Shown here: positions 18,640 through 27,841 of the stretch, piece after piece | Layout: the number at the start of each line of letters is the position of its first letter | How positions within the stretch are numbered: the stretch's first letter is position 1 | Assembly (NCBI RefSeq): GCF_021513215.1 | Contig: NZ_CP090975.1 | Span: forward strand, 675,501 to 739,500 | DNA from: Suttonella sp. R2A3 | GTDB lineage: Bacteria; Pseudomonadota; Gammaproteobacteria; Cardiobacteriales; Cardiobacteriaceae | Direction: 5' to 3' | DNA length: 64,000 nucleotides | Notes under the pieces: generated by a model | Databases searched by the model: none | What the model was told of the DNA's origin: nothing | The model's input: the letters and a program-made list of their open reading frames with translations, nothing else | Translations under genes and position numbers: made by a program

Positions 18640-20048
18640 CCCCGCGCCGCATTGAGCTGATTTCTTCAGAAGCGTTACCAAAAAATAGCGTTTTTGGCCG
18701 CGACCTAGATATTCGCCAATACCGGCAACAGCTAGGTCGCACGCATCACGAGCTTTTTTACGACGCCGAACACGGGCTACACCCAAACGCATTTGCCGCA
18801 CTCGCTGGAACACTCAGCGCGGGCGGCACCCTATATCTTCATTTACCCGAAACTTACCCTGCTGAAGGTGATCCCGACCATCAGCGAATGATTGACTATG
18901 GTGGCGATGTGAGCACTTGCACGAATCATTTTAACGCCCGCCTGCGTCATTTCATTCTCAATCCACCAGCGCAGCAAACCAACACTAGCACCAATCAACC
19001 CGCGGATTTTACACGGCAGGCACAAATTGTCGTTGGTCGTCGTGGACGGGGTAAATCGTATTGGTTAGGTGAAAAAATTAATTGGTTAGCCGAGCAAGGG
19101 TTTAAACAGATACTCCTTGTTGCCCCATTTCGTCATAACCTTGACTCACTACTTGCTGTGCTCAAAAATCCTACGGCAGTGACCATCCTGCCACCCGATG
19201 ACGCGCTCAACCGCCTGCCGAGCGCCGATTACCTGATTGTTGACGAAGCCAGCAGCATCCCGCTACATCAACTTCACGCGTTGCTTGCGCACTACCCACA
19301 ATTTTCCATGGCGGCAACCCTTGATGGCTACGAAGGTCAAGCGCAGCAATTCCGCCATAAACTGCGTCTACCTTGCGAGACGCAGTGGCTTACCTTTACC
19401 CAGGCTTACCGTTATCCAGCAAACGACCCGCTCGAGCGCATCATCGAACACGCGTTTTTACTCCATGAACCATTAAGCGAACCTACCCACAAGCAGGCTA
19501 AAGGTAAAATAGTACGGATTAACCCGCAACAGCTCGCCAACGATGAAGCACGATTGCGCGCCACCTTTGCCCTACTGCGTCACGCGCATTACCGTCACAG
19601 CCCAGCAGACCTTAAACGCTTACTCGATTTACCTGCGCAACAGCTATGGCTGATGGAACACGATAGTGCAGTGATCGGTGTATTACATGTCCTGCACGAA
19701 TCTCCTTTACCGCCCGAGCTGATCGAAGCGGTGATTGATGGCACGCGGCGTCCTCAAGGTCGCTTGTTGATGCAGCAATTGCTGCGTCGCACAGGCAAGC
19801 GCACTTACGGCATGAATCCGCTTAATCGCATCCAGCGCATTGCAGTACATCCCGACTTTCGTCGTCAAGGCATCGCCCGCGCATTAATTAGTGCGGCAAG
19901 CCATGAACTTAGCGCCCCACTCGGGGCAAGTTATGCTAAAAATGACGCACTTGAACACTTTTGGCACGCCCTTGGTTTTTACAACCTCACAGCAAATAAC
20001 CAGCAACGCTCAACCAGCAATATATGCCTGGAAGTTAACGCCCCTTAA
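18636..20048 (+). CDS. tmcA: tRNA(Met) cytidine acetyltransferase TmcA, short form
   Basis: TmcA acetylates the wobble cytidine of elongator tRNA-Met. The 470-residue product shows an N-terminal domain, a RecD-like ATPase with P-loop GRRGRGKS (about 134-141) and DEAS Walker B (about 203-206), and a GNAT domain with the acetyl-CoA loop [18 protein letters not shown] (about 401-418). It ends just after the GNAT fold. E. coli TmcA is about 671 residues with an extra C-terminal tRNA-binding region, which appears absent here. The 3' part, from about residue 289 onward, is the left end of the 2,063-bp tandem repeat, so a second partial copy lies downstream. Confidence 0.82.
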   Translation: MTPRRIELISSEALPKNSVFGRDLDIRQYRQQLGRTHHELFYDAEHGLHPNAFAALAGTLSAGGTLYLHLPETYPAEGDPDHQRMIDYGGDVSTCTNHFNARLRHFILNPPAQQTNTSTNQPADFTRQAQIVVGRRGRGKSYWLGEKINWLAEQGFKQILLVAPFRHNLDSLLAVLKNPTAVTILPPDDALNRLPSADYLIVDEASSIPLHQLHALLAHYPQFSMAATLDGYEGQAQQFRHKLRLPCETQWLTFTQAYRYPANDPLERIIEHAFLLHEPLSEPTHKQAKGKIVRINPQQLANDEARLRATFALLRHAHYRHSPADLKRLLDLPAQQLWLMEHDSAVIGVLHVLHESPLPPELIEAVIDGTRRPQGRLLMQQLLRRTGKRTYGMNPLNRIQRIAVHPDFRRQGIARALISAASHELSAPLGASYAKNDALEHFWHALGFYNLTANNQQRSTSNICLEVNAP

Positions 20049-21564
20049 TACGTCGTTTATGCTAAACTTTGAGCGATATTTAACTAAGGTGACATCATGA
20101 GACATAGCGATATTATTGTGGTCGGCGGTGGACCTGCCGGTTTGAGTTTTTGTCGTTCATTAGCAGGTAGTGGCCTATCGATTACTGTGGTTGATAATCA
20201 CGACGCTGCAGAGCTTGAAAACGCGCCATTTGATGGTCGCGAAATTGCGCTAACCCACCCGTCAAAACATACTCTTGAAGCCACCGGGATTTGGCAACAT
20301 ATTCCCTCTAATGAGATTTATAACCTTCGCGAAGCTTCAGTGGTTAATGGTGATTCACCCTATTCATTGCATTTCCCACTACCTGAGACCAACCGCAAGA
20401 ATCAGCCGATTGAGACCTTAGGTTATCTGGTGACCAACCACCTGATTCGTCGAGCCGCTTATGCCGCGTGTCTTGAGCAAGACAACATCACTTGGTGCCT
20501 GGGACGTAAAGTCGTCTCCGCTAAAAGTGATGCTAATGCCGCGTATGTCACTCTTGATGACGAGACCCAGCTCTCTGCCGATCTGTTGATTGCTGCTGAC
20601 AGCCGTTTTTCATTCGTACGGCGTGAAATGGGCATCCCAACCGATATGCACGATTTCGGTCGCACGGTGATGGTGTTCCGCCTAGAGCACACCATCAGCA
20701 ATGATCATACCGCTTTTGAATGTTTTTTCTACGGTAGCACCCTGGCATTACTCCCACTCACCGATAATATGACCAACTGCGTGGTCACCATTGACACCCG
20801 CAAACTACACACCTTAAAAGCGATGAACGACGAAGAGCTTGCCAACCACATTGCCGAACAAGTCGATCATCGCTTTGGCGAGATGAAGCTAGCCAGCACC
20901 ATTCACGACTACCCACTTATGGGGGTTCATGCTCGCCGCTTTTACGCGAACCGCTGCGCATTGGTTGGTGATGCCGCCTGTGGTATGCACCCAGTCACCG
21001 CGCACGGCTTTAACCTCGGTCTACAAAGTCAGGCCATTTTAAGTCGGTTAATTTTACGCCAAGCGGGTCAAGGTAAAGATATTGGCGCGGCTGAAGTATT
21101 AACCCGTTATCACCGTGAGCACGTAAAAAACACCCGCTTGCTTTATCACGGCACCAATGCGATCGTGAAACTCTTCACCCAAGAATCGCGACCGGCAAAA
21201 ATCGTTCGTGATGGGGTGTTACGTTTGAGCAACCGCCTACCGCCACTCAAAACGCTAATCACACGCCAGCTCACGGGATAATGGCGAAGCATTCATATTT
21301 AACACTTGGGCTTTAAAGACAATCTTGCTACACTGCTCGCGTTATTTTTGTGGATCATAATCAGGAGTATCATTATGAACAAGAGCATTAAAGCCTTATC
21401 TCTAGCTGCCTTAGCTGCACTGAGTTTTGGCGCACAAGCCAAGGTAAGCGAAGGTCAGGCCTATGGCGACTGGAAAGGTGTGTGTAAAGACGGTGAGTGT
21501 GGTATTACACAAACGGTTAACAACGACAGCGGCCAACCAGTTGGACAAATTATCATCCGTAAAA
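19500..21564. repeat. Tandem duplication, copy 1 (2,063-bp period)
   Basis: This segment recurs at 21563-23627 with a constant offset of 2,063 bp. I found no mismatch by eye, and the encoded ubiM proteins are identical. It covers the 3' 40% of tmcA, all of the ubiM-like gene, and the first part of the ialB-like gene. The copies share only the two bases AA at the junction (21563-21564). No insertion sequence or transposase gene flanks them. Confidence 0.95.
20097..21281 (+). CDS. ubiM: FAD-dependent ubiquinone-biosynthesis hydroxylase, UbiM-like (copy 1)
   Basis: A 394-residue flavin monooxygenase of the UbiH/UbiF/UbiM group, which adds hydroxyl groups to the ubiquinone precursor ring. The GGGPAGLSFCRSLAGSG dinucleotide-binding motif opens the protein, a DGREIALTHPS arginine motif follows, and the late GDAACGMHPVTAHGFNLGLQ motif contacts FAD. 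The REIALTH segment resembles UbiM rather than UbiH or UbiF, but I assign the subfamily from recall. An AAGGTGAC ribosome-binding site precedes the ATG. An identical copy lies at 22160-23344 because of the tandem duplication. Confidence 0.75.
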   Translation: MRHSDIIVVGGGPAGLSFCRSLAGSGLSITVVDNHDAAELENAPFDGREIALTHPSKHTLEATGIWQHIPSNEIYNLREASVVNGDSPYSLHFPLPETNRKNQPIETLGYLVTNHLIRRAAYAACLEQDNITWCLGRKVVSAKSDANAAYVTLDDETQLSADLLIAADSRFSFVRREMGIPTDMHDFGRTVMVFRLEHTISNDHTAFECFFYGSTLALLPLTDNMTNCVVTIDTRKLHTLKAMNDEELANHIAEQVDHRFGEMKLASTIHDYPLMGVHARRFYANRCALVGDAACGMHPVTAHGFNLGLQSQAILSRLILRQAGQGKDIGAAEVLTRYHREHVKNTRLLYHGTNAIVKLFTQESRPAKIVRDGVLRLSNRLPPLKTLITRQLTG

Positions 21565-21575
21565 AGGTAAAATAG
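21375..21575 (+). pseudogene. Truncated ialB-like gene at the duplication junction
   Basis: The first 63 codons match the intact gene at 23438, including the signal peptide and the YGDWKGVC segment. At the junction (21563-21564) the frame runs into tmcA sequence and stops after a few foreign residues (KVK). The product would be an exported fragment of 66 residues lacking the C-terminal half. It keeps the original ribosome-binding site (AGGAG), so it is probably transcribed and translated, but function is unlikely. Confidence 0.85.
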
Positions 21576-22111
21576 TACGGATTAACCCGCAACAGCTCGC
21601 CAACGATGAAGCACGATTGCGCGCCACCTTTGCCCTACTGCGTCACGCGCATTACCGTCACAGCCCAGCAGACCTTAAACGCTTACTCGATTTACCTGCG
21701 CAACAGCTATGGCTGATGGAACACGATAGTGCAGTGATCGGTGTATTACATGTCCTGCACGAATCTCCTTTACCGCCCGAGCTGATCGAAGCGGTGATTG
21801 ATGGCACGCGGCGTCCTCAAGGTCGCTTGTTGATGCAGCAATTGCTGCGTCGCACAGGCAAGCGCACTTACGGCATGAATCCGCTTAATCGCATCCAGCG
21901 CATTGCAGTACATCCCGACTTTCGTCGTCAAGGCATCGCCCGCGCATTAATTAGTGCGGCAAGCCATGAACTTAGCGCCCCACTCGGGGCAAGTTATGCT
22001 AAAAATGACGCACTTGAACACTTTTGGCACGCCCTTGGTTTTTACAACCTCACAGCAAATAACCAGCAACGCTCAACCAGCAATATATGCCTGGAAGTTA
22101 ACGCCCCTTAA
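21563..22111 (+). pseudogene. tmcA 3' fragment (GNAT half) from the duplication
   Basis: Codes for the last 182 residues of TmcA, identical to the intact copy, with the complete acetyl-CoA-binding loop but without the ATPase domain. Its own start codon was lost. A TTG at 21617 could start a 164-residue GNAT-only protein, but no good ribosome-binding site is visible. It is best regarded as a remnant. Confidence 0.85.
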
Positions 22112-22159
22112 TACGTCGTTTATGCTAAACTTTGAGCGATATTTAACTAAGGTGACATC

Positions 22160-23344
22160 ATGAGACATAGCGATATTATTGTGGTCGGCGGTGGACCTGC
22201 CGGTTTGAGTTTTTGTCGTTCATTAGCAGGTAGTGGCCTATCGATTACTGTGGTTGATAATCACGACGCTGCAGAGCTTGAAAACGCGCCATTTGATGGT
22301 CGCGAAATTGCGCTAACCCACCCGTCAAAACATACTCTTGAAGCCACCGGGATTTGGCAACATATTCCCTCTAATGAGATTTATAACCTTCGCGAAGCTT
22401 CAGTGGTTAATGGTGATTCACCCTATTCATTGCATTTCCCACTACCTGAGACCAACCGCAAGAATCAGCCGATTGAGACCTTAGGTTATCTGGTGACCAA
22501 CCACCTGATTCGTCGAGCCGCTTATGCCGCGTGTCTTGAGCAAGACAACATCACTTGGTGCCTGGGACGTAAAGTCGTCTCCGCTAAAAGTGATGCTAAT
22601 GCCGCGTATGTCACTCTTGATGACGAGACCCAGCTCTCTGCCGATCTGTTGATTGCTGCTGACAGCCGTTTTTCATTCGTACGGCGTGAAATGGGCATCC
22701 CAACCGATATGCACGATTTCGGTCGCACGGTGATGGTGTTCCGCCTAGAGCACACCATCAGCAATGATCATACCGCTTTTGAATGTTTTTTCTACGGTAG
22801 CACCCTGGCATTACTCCCACTCACCGATAATATGACCAACTGCGTGGTCACCATTGACACCCGCAAACTACACACCTTAAAAGCGATGAACGACGAAGAG
22901 CTTGCCAACCACATTGCCGAACAAGTCGATCATCGCTTTGGCGAGATGAAGCTAGCCAGCACCATTCACGACTACCCACTTATGGGGGTTCATGCTCGCC
23001 GCTTTTACGCGAACCGCTGCGCATTGGTTGGTGATGCCGCCTGTGGTATGCACCCAGTCACCGCGCACGGCTTTAACCTCGGTCTACAAAGTCAGGCCAT
23101 TTTAAGTCGGTTAATTTTACGCCAAGCGGGTCAAGGTAAAGATATTGGCGCGGCTGAAGTATTAACCCGTTATCACCGTGAGCACGTAAAAAACACCCGC
23201 TTGCTTTATCACGGCACCAATGCGATCGTGAAACTCTTCACCCAAGAATCGCGACCGGCAAAAATCGTTCGTGATGGGGTGTTACGTTTGAGCAACCGCC
23301 TACCGCCACTCAAAACGCTAATCACACGCCAGCTCACGGGATAA
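22160..23344 (+). CDS. ubiM: FAD-dependent ubiquinone-biosynthesis hydroxylase, UbiM-like (copy 2)
   Basis: Encodes the same 394-residue flavin monooxygenase as the gene at 20097-21281, with the same AAGGTGAC ribosome-binding site and about 110 bp of identical upstream sequence. Both copies should be expressed if the promoter is in or before the repeat. This copy is followed by the intact ialB-like gene, as in the inferred ancestral order tmcA-ubiM-ialB. The FAD motifs are intact, so the duplication would raise dosage rather than inactivate the enzyme. Confidence 0.75.
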   Translation: MRHSDIIVVGGGPAGLSFCRSLAGSGLSITVVDNHDAAELENAPFDGREIALTHPSKHTLEATGIWQHIPSNEIYNLREASVVNGDSPYSLHFPLPETNRKNQPIETLGYLVTNHLIRRAAYAACLEQDNITWCLGRKVVSAKSDANAAYVTLDDETQLSADLLIAADSRFSFVRREMGIPTDMHDFGRTVMVFRLEHTISNDHTAFECFFYGSTLALLPLTDNMTNCVVTIDTRKLHTLKAMNDEELANHIAEQVDHRFGEMKLASTIHDYPLMGVHARRFYANRCALVGDAACGMHPVTAHGFNLGLQSQAILSRLILRQAGQGKDIGAAEVLTRYHREHVKNTRLLYHGTNAIVKLFTQESRPAKIVRDGVLRLSNRLPPLKTLITRQLTG

Positions 23345-23437
23345 TGGCGAAGCATTCATATTTAACACTTGGGCTTTAAAGACAATCTTGCTACACTGCT
23401 CGCGTTATTTTTGTGGATCATAATCAGGAGTATCATT

Positions 23438-23908
23438 ATGAACAAGAGCATTAAAGCCTTATCTCTAGCTGCCTTAGCTGCACTGAGTTTTGGCGCACAA
23501 GCCAAGGTAAGCGAAGGTCAGGCCTATGGCGACTGGAAAGGTGTGTGTAAAGACGGTGAGTGTGGTATTACACAAACGGTTAACAACGACAGCGGCCAAC
23601 CAGTTGGACAAATTATCATCCGTAAAATTGCTGAAGCGGATAACCAATTGATGATGTTTGTCACCGTTCCTTTAGGCGTTAACTTGCGTGCCGGTATGGC
23701 CCTTGCCGTTGATGGTAAAGAGTTAGGTGTTGCCCCTTATGACTTTTGTACAGAAGGTGGCTGTAATGCCGCGGTTGCGCTGACTAATGAAATCGCAGGT
23801 AAGATCAAAGCCGGGAATGTCCTACAAGTTGCCGCGTTTATTGTTGACGAACAGCAAACTATGGGATTCTCGCTTAAAGGTGTCACCAACGGTATTAATA
23901 GCCTATAA
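23438..23908 (+). CDS. Invasion-associated locus B (IalB)-family periplasmic protein
   Basis: A 156-residue exported protein with signal peptide MNKSIKALSLAALAALSFGAQA and cleavage after AQA. The mature part has the YGDWKGVC start, two further cysteines in a DGECGI segment and FCTEGGC, and the VPLGVNLRAGMALAVDG core typical of the IalB family. The name comes from Bartonella, but in most bacteria the role is unknown; disulfide bonds are likely. A CAGGAG site precedes the ATG. The gene is followed by an intrinsic terminator. A truncated duplicate lies at 21375. Confidence 0.85.
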   Translation: MNKSIKALSLAALAALSFGAQAKVSEGQAYGDWKGVCKDGECGITQTVNNDSGQPVGQIIIRKIAEADNQLMMFVTVPLGVNLRAGMALAVDGKELGVAPYDFCTEGGCNAAVALTNEIAGKIKAGNVLQVAAFIVDEQQTMGFSLKGVTNGINSL

Positions 23909-23931
23909 GGTTAGCCACCATAATGCACACA

Positions 23932-23957
23932 ATGCCCGACTTGCTCGGGCATTTTTA
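23932..23957 (+). terminator. Intrinsic terminator after ialB-like gene
   Basis: An 8-bp perfect stem ATGCCCGA / TCGGGCAT with a 5-base loop is followed by TTTTATTTTT. It closes the adk-aroC-tmcA-ubiM-ialB region. Confidence 0.9.
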
Positions 23958-24010
23958 TTTTTATCGACAAATCTATTACACTAGCGGTTACCTACTGCTT
24001 TGGGACAACT

Positions 24011-24679
24011 ATGACCGCTTTATCTTTTACGCCGGATGGCGTTCTTTTTGATTGTGATTCTACCCTCTCCACCATTGAAGGCATCGACGAACTCGCAGAA
24101 ATCACCGATTGCCAAGAGGAAATTGTCACCCTTACCAATCAAGCAATGAACGGTGAAGTCCTGCTAGAAGACGTTTACGCCAAACGCTTAGCCATCATCC
24201 GACCACACCGATTCGATATAGAGCATGTCGCTAATATGTATTGCGAAACGATGACCACGGGCGCAAAAGCAGTCATCGCCGCGCTAAAAGCGGCCGGCAT
24301 TCGTGTTGGTATTGTCAGCGGTGGACTGCGCGAAGCCATTCTTCCGCTGGCAGAGGAATTATCCATCGCTCCTGAAGACGTTTTTGCCGTTGATATCGCT
24401 TTTAACGATAGCGGATACTACGAAAACCTGATCCCGTCGCCCTTAGCAACCGCAAAGGGTAAATACGAAGTAGTTGCCGCGTGGAAAAAGCACCATCAAC
24501 TGGAGCGCGTTGTGTTGATTGGTGATGGCGCGAGTGATGTTGCCGCATTAGGTGCAGCCGATGCAGTGATTGGTTATGGCGGTGTGGTCGCACGTGAAAA
24601 TGTGCGTCATGACGCGAGCTTGTTTTATACTGAACGTGATTTGCTCGGTTTGCTAGCCCTTCTAGGAGTACAGGGATGA
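24011..24679 (+). CDS. HAD-family phosphatase, SerB-like
   Basis: A 222-residue HAD hydrolase of the phosphoserine-phosphatase subgroup. Motif I is FDCDSTLSTIEGIDELA with the nucleophilic and acid aspartates, motif II is GIVSGGL, and motif III/IV is GDGASDVAALGAAD. Length and motifs suit SerB of the plant/short type, which produces serine from phosphoserine, but related enzymes act on other phosphomonoesters. Its stop overlaps the start of the HerA-like ATPase gene by four bases. Confidence 0.78.
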   Translation: MTALSFTPDGVLFDCDSTLSTIEGIDELAEITDCQEEIVTLTNQAMNGEVLLEDVYAKRLAIIRPHRFDIEHVANMYCETMTTGAKAVIAALKAAGIRVGIVSGGLREAILPLAEELSIAPEDVFAVDIAFNDSGYYENLIPSPLATAKGKYEVVAAWKKHHQLERVVLIGDGASDVAALGAADAVIGYGGVVARENVRHDASLFYTERDLLGLLALLGVQG

Positions 24680-27006
24680 ACATCGAAGAACAGATTGGCC
24701 AGTTTTATATCGGCACCGATATTGATGATAAAAACGCTGCGATCAATTACGATGCCGCCGATTTAACCACCCATGCGGTCATCGTTGGCATGACAGGTTC
24801 GGGTAAAACCGGCCTCGGTATCGGCCTGCTTGAAGAAGCCGCACTGGATAGCATTCCAGTGATTGCGATTGATCCTAAAGGCGATTTGGGTAACTTGGCG
24901 CTCAATTTCCCCCAAACCCGTGCGCAAGATTTCGCACCGTGGGCGGATGAGGCCATGCTAACCCAAGCTGGAATGAGTCGCGACGAGTGGGCAGAAAAAA
25001 CCGCCAAAACCTGGCGTGAAGGCATTGCCGGAAGTGGGCAAGGTCCTGAGCGCATGCAGGCGCTTAAAGACGCCAACCCGGTCACTATTTATACCCCGGG
25101 CAGCCAAGATGGCGTCCCCTTATCGTTACTTGCCGATCTTGCACCACCCAATCAAACCATACGCAGCGACATCAACGCCTATAGTGAGGCACTCGATGCC
25201 ACAGCCGCCGCGCTACTCTCACTCATCGGCAACGCCGGCGATCCTCTCGCACCCACCCATGTGTTCCTGACCCAAGTTTTACGCCACCATTGGGACGCCG
25301 AACGCTCGCTAACCCTTGCCGAACTGATCAAAGCGATTCTCGAGCCGCCCTTTGCCAGCCTTGGTGTGATGCCGCTCGATGATGTGATTAGCGCTAATGA
25401 ACGCCGTAAACTGGCGATGAGCTTAAACAGCCTGCTCGCCTCTCCATCATTTGCCAACTGGATGAATGGCAAACCGCTTGATTGTCAGCGCCTGTTTTAC
25501 GATAGCGAATTGCGCCCACAAACTGCAGTACTCAATATCGCACATTTAAGCGACAGTGAGCGGATGTTCTTCGTCACCCTGTTACTGTCCAACTTAATCT
25601 CATGGATGCGTCAGCAACCCGGCAGTGGCTCGTTGCGCGCGATTGTCTATATGGATGAAATTTTTGGCTACCTACCGCCAACCGCCAATCCACCGAGCAA
25701 AACCTTATTTCTTACTCTACTTAAACAGGCGCGTGCTTACGGCCTGGGCTTGGTCCTTTCCACGCAAAACCCGGTTGATCTTGATTATAAAGCGCTGTCA
25801 AACGCCGGTACATGGTTTGTCGGTCGCTTACAAACCGCACAAGATCGCGCCCGTCTGCGCGATGGACTGCTGTCTGCCAGTAGCGCTCAATTCTCAGCCG
25901 ATGATCTCGACAATGCCTTAGACAAACTCGGCAAACGGGTGTTTTTACTGCATAACATTCACGAACAAACGCCTTGTCTATTCCACACCCGTTGGGTGAT
26001 GAGTTATTTAGCCGGCCCGATGGATAGCCAACGCCTGAAACAACTCAAACCCAAAGACTTTGCCGAAACAAACACGATTCAAGCCCAGTCAAAGCTCGAA
26101 AGTGCACCCGTTCTCCCTGAAGGGGTTCGCGCGTATTATGCGCCAAGCGTGGCAGATGACAGTGGCCTTACCCATTATCATGCCCATTTGCTCGCCCATG
26201 CTAAAATTTTCTACAGTGATAAAGTCAGCGATACGCGCCACGAAACCTTACTCAAACTGCGTATCCCATTTAATGACAACGCTGAGCCAGATTGGCAAAA
26301 AGCCACGCCGTTAAAACTTGCCCAGGCACAACTGGGCAATACCCCACAACGCCCGGTAAATTTTGACGGAGTGCCATCAACACTCAGTAACGCCGATCAC
26401 TGGAAAACCTGGGATAAAGCACTTGGCACATACTTACGCCAAGAGCAAACCCTCAGCGTGCTCTTCCACAAAGAAATTGGTATCTATAGCGAGGCTGATG
26501 AAGACGAGCAGAGCTTCCGTCAACGTATCATTCCTGAGGCGCACGCGGCGCGCGACAGCGCGATGAATGCCTTACGCCAAAAATACGCGAGCAAACAGAG
26601 TACGTTAGAAAGACAGCTGATTACCGCAGAGACTCGCGTTGATCGCGAAAGCAGTCAAAGCAGCCAAAGTATGATTGATGCGGGCCTTAGCATTGGTAGC
26701 GCCCTGCTCGGCGCGTTTATGGGGCGCAAGGTGATGAGCAAAACCAATATGCGCGCGGCAAGTAGCGCCTTACGTCGTGCCGGACGCGTTCAGCAGCAAC
26801 GTCAAGATGTAGCAAACGCGGAGGCAAAACTCACCATCATCCAAGAGCAGCTCGACACGCTAGATGCCAACCTTGCCGCAGAGCTGATGGCGCTGCGTCA
26901 ACAATTCGACCCTCAGACTATGCCCTTAGAAACCCGTACCATTACCGCGCTGGCTCGTGACATCGACATTAAGGAACTCGCTGTGCTTTATACCACCCAA
27001 AGCTGA
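24676..27006 (+). CDS. HerA/DUF87-like ATP-binding protein
   Basis: A 776-residue P-loop ATPase related to HerA and FtsK-type pumping ATPases. The P-loop GMTGSGKTGLG lies near residue 40, the Walker B is IVYMDEIFGYLPP near 325-337, and a sensor segment LVLSTQNPVDLDYKAL follows. The last 200 residues are rich in Glu, Arg and Gln and probably form a coiled coil. A glycine-rich stretch (GLSIGSALLGAFMGRKV) interrupts it. Function is unknown; relatives are often annotated as helicase HerA-like or DUF853. It overlaps the SerB-like gene and precedes minC. Confidence 0.75.
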   Translation: MNIEEQIGQFYIGTDIDDKNAAINYDAADLTTHAVIVGMTGSGKTGLGIGLLEEAALDSIPVIAIDPKGDLGNLALNFPQTRAQDFAPWADEAMLTQAGMSRDEWAEKTAKTWREGIAGSGQGPERMQALKDANPVTIYTPGSQDGVPLSLLADLAPPNQTIRSDINAYSEALDATAAALLSLIGNAGDPLAPTHVFLTQVLRHHWDAERSLTLAELIKAILEPPFASLGVMPLDDVISANERRKLAMSLNSLLASPSFANWMNGKPLDCQRLFYDSELRPQTAVLNIAHLSDSERMFFVTLLLSNLISWMRQQPGSGSLRAIVYMDEIFGYLPPTANPPSKTLFLTLLKQARAYGLGLVLSTQNPVDLDYKALSNAGTWFVGRLQTAQDRARLRDGLLSASSAQFSADDLDNALDKLGKRVFLLHNIHEQTPCLFHTRWVMSYLAGPMDSQRLKQLKPKDFAETNTIQAQSKLESAPVLPEGVRAYYAPSVADDSGLTHYHAHLLAHAKIFYSDKVSDTRHETLLKLRIPFNDNAEPDWQKATPLKLAQAQLGNTPQRPVNFDGVPSTLSNADHWKTWDKALGTYLRQEQTLSVLFHKEIGIYSEADEDEQSFRQRIIPEAHAARDSAMNALRQKYASKQSTLERQLITAETRVDRESSQSSQSMIDAGLSIGSALLGAFMGRKVMSKTNMRAASSALRRAGRVQQQRQDVANAEAKLTIIQEQLDTLDANLAAELMALRQQFDPQTMPLETRTITALARDIDIKELAVLYTTQS

Positions 27007-27103
27007 TAAAATGATTTGCAGATTATGCACATCTTGGGCTTGAGCCTGACCTTATAAAACCGTATCATTAGCGCATTAACGTAATCATTATTTTGGATTT
27101 TTT

Positions 27104-27814
27104 GTGTTTAAAACACGTCATACCCCTATCACAACGATTGAGCTTAATGATTTAAGCGCCGAAGGCGTCCGCAACACCCTAGCAGAAAAGCTAAAATCCG
27201 CACCGTCGGATTTTTTTACGGCCATGCCGATTGTCGCTGACCTGCAGCAAGCGAGCGCTGATCGGTCTTCTTTAGAAGCGCTCAAATCATTATTTGCCGA
27301 CCAACAGCTCACCTTAATTGGTCTGTGCAACCACCAAGTCAGCACAGACGTTTTACATGCGGTTCAATTAGCTGATATTACCCTACAAACCGCTGCTAAT
27401 AATCCAGGCGAGTCACAAAGCAAACCAGCGAGCAAAGCAAAGCCTGAAACAAAATCGCCAGCTAAAGCACCAAATAACAGTGCTGCGCAAACGATGGTGA
27501 TTCGTCGCCATGTTCGCTCAGGACAGCGTATCTACGCCCAAGGTAGCGATTTAGTGATCATCGGCACAGTAGGTGCTGGTGCTGAAATTATCGCTGATGG
27601 TAATATTTCGGTTTTTGGCTCCTTACGTGGCCGCGCTTTTGCTGGTGCTAAAGGCGATAATGCGTGTTTCATCTATTGCAGTGAATTAACTGCTGAGATC
27701 CTTTCCATCGCAGGTTGCTATCAGAATATGGAGCAGCTTGAGGTATATAAAGGGCAAAAGAATTGTTTGATAACCTTAACCGACGATGCGAGCATGAAAG
27801 TCGTATCGATATGA
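27104..27814 (+). CDS. minC: Septum site-determining protein MinC
   Basis: Inhibits FtsZ assembly away from midcell. The 236-residue product has an N-terminal FtsZ-binding domain, a Pro/Lys/Ala-rich linker around residues 103-125, and a C-terminal beta-helix (RSGQRIYAQGSDLVIIGTVGAGAEIIADGNISVFGSLRGRAFAG) that binds MinD. The start appears to be GTG at 27104. It is the first gene of minC-minD-minE. Confidence 0.94.
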   Translation: MFKTRHTPITTIELNDLSAEGVRNTLAEKLKSAPSDFFTAMPIVADLQQASADRSSLEALKSLFADQQLTLIGLCNHQVSTDVLHAVQLADITLQTAANNPGESQSKPASKAKPETKSPAKAPNNSAAQTMVIRRHVRSGQRIYAQGSDLVIIGTVGAGAEIIADGNISVFGSLRGRAFAGAKGDNACFIYCSELTAEILSIAGCYQNMEQLEVYKGQKNCLITLTDDASMKVVSI

Positions 27815-27841
27815 TTTTTACTAAAATAAGGATAGCCGTAA

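Larger units (their letters stand above)
21563..23627. repeat. Tandem duplication, copy 2 (2,063-bp period)
   Basis: Direct repeat of 19500-21564. It begins inside the tmcA reading frame and continues into the intact ialB-like gene. Both original boundary sites contain GTAAAAT, but the junction keeps two GTAAAA copies five bases apart, so recombination joined only AA. Confidence 0.95.

Noticed and set aside
19500-23627. Transposon-mediated duplication
   Set aside because: No transposase, terminal inverted repeats or target-site duplication at the copy boundaries.
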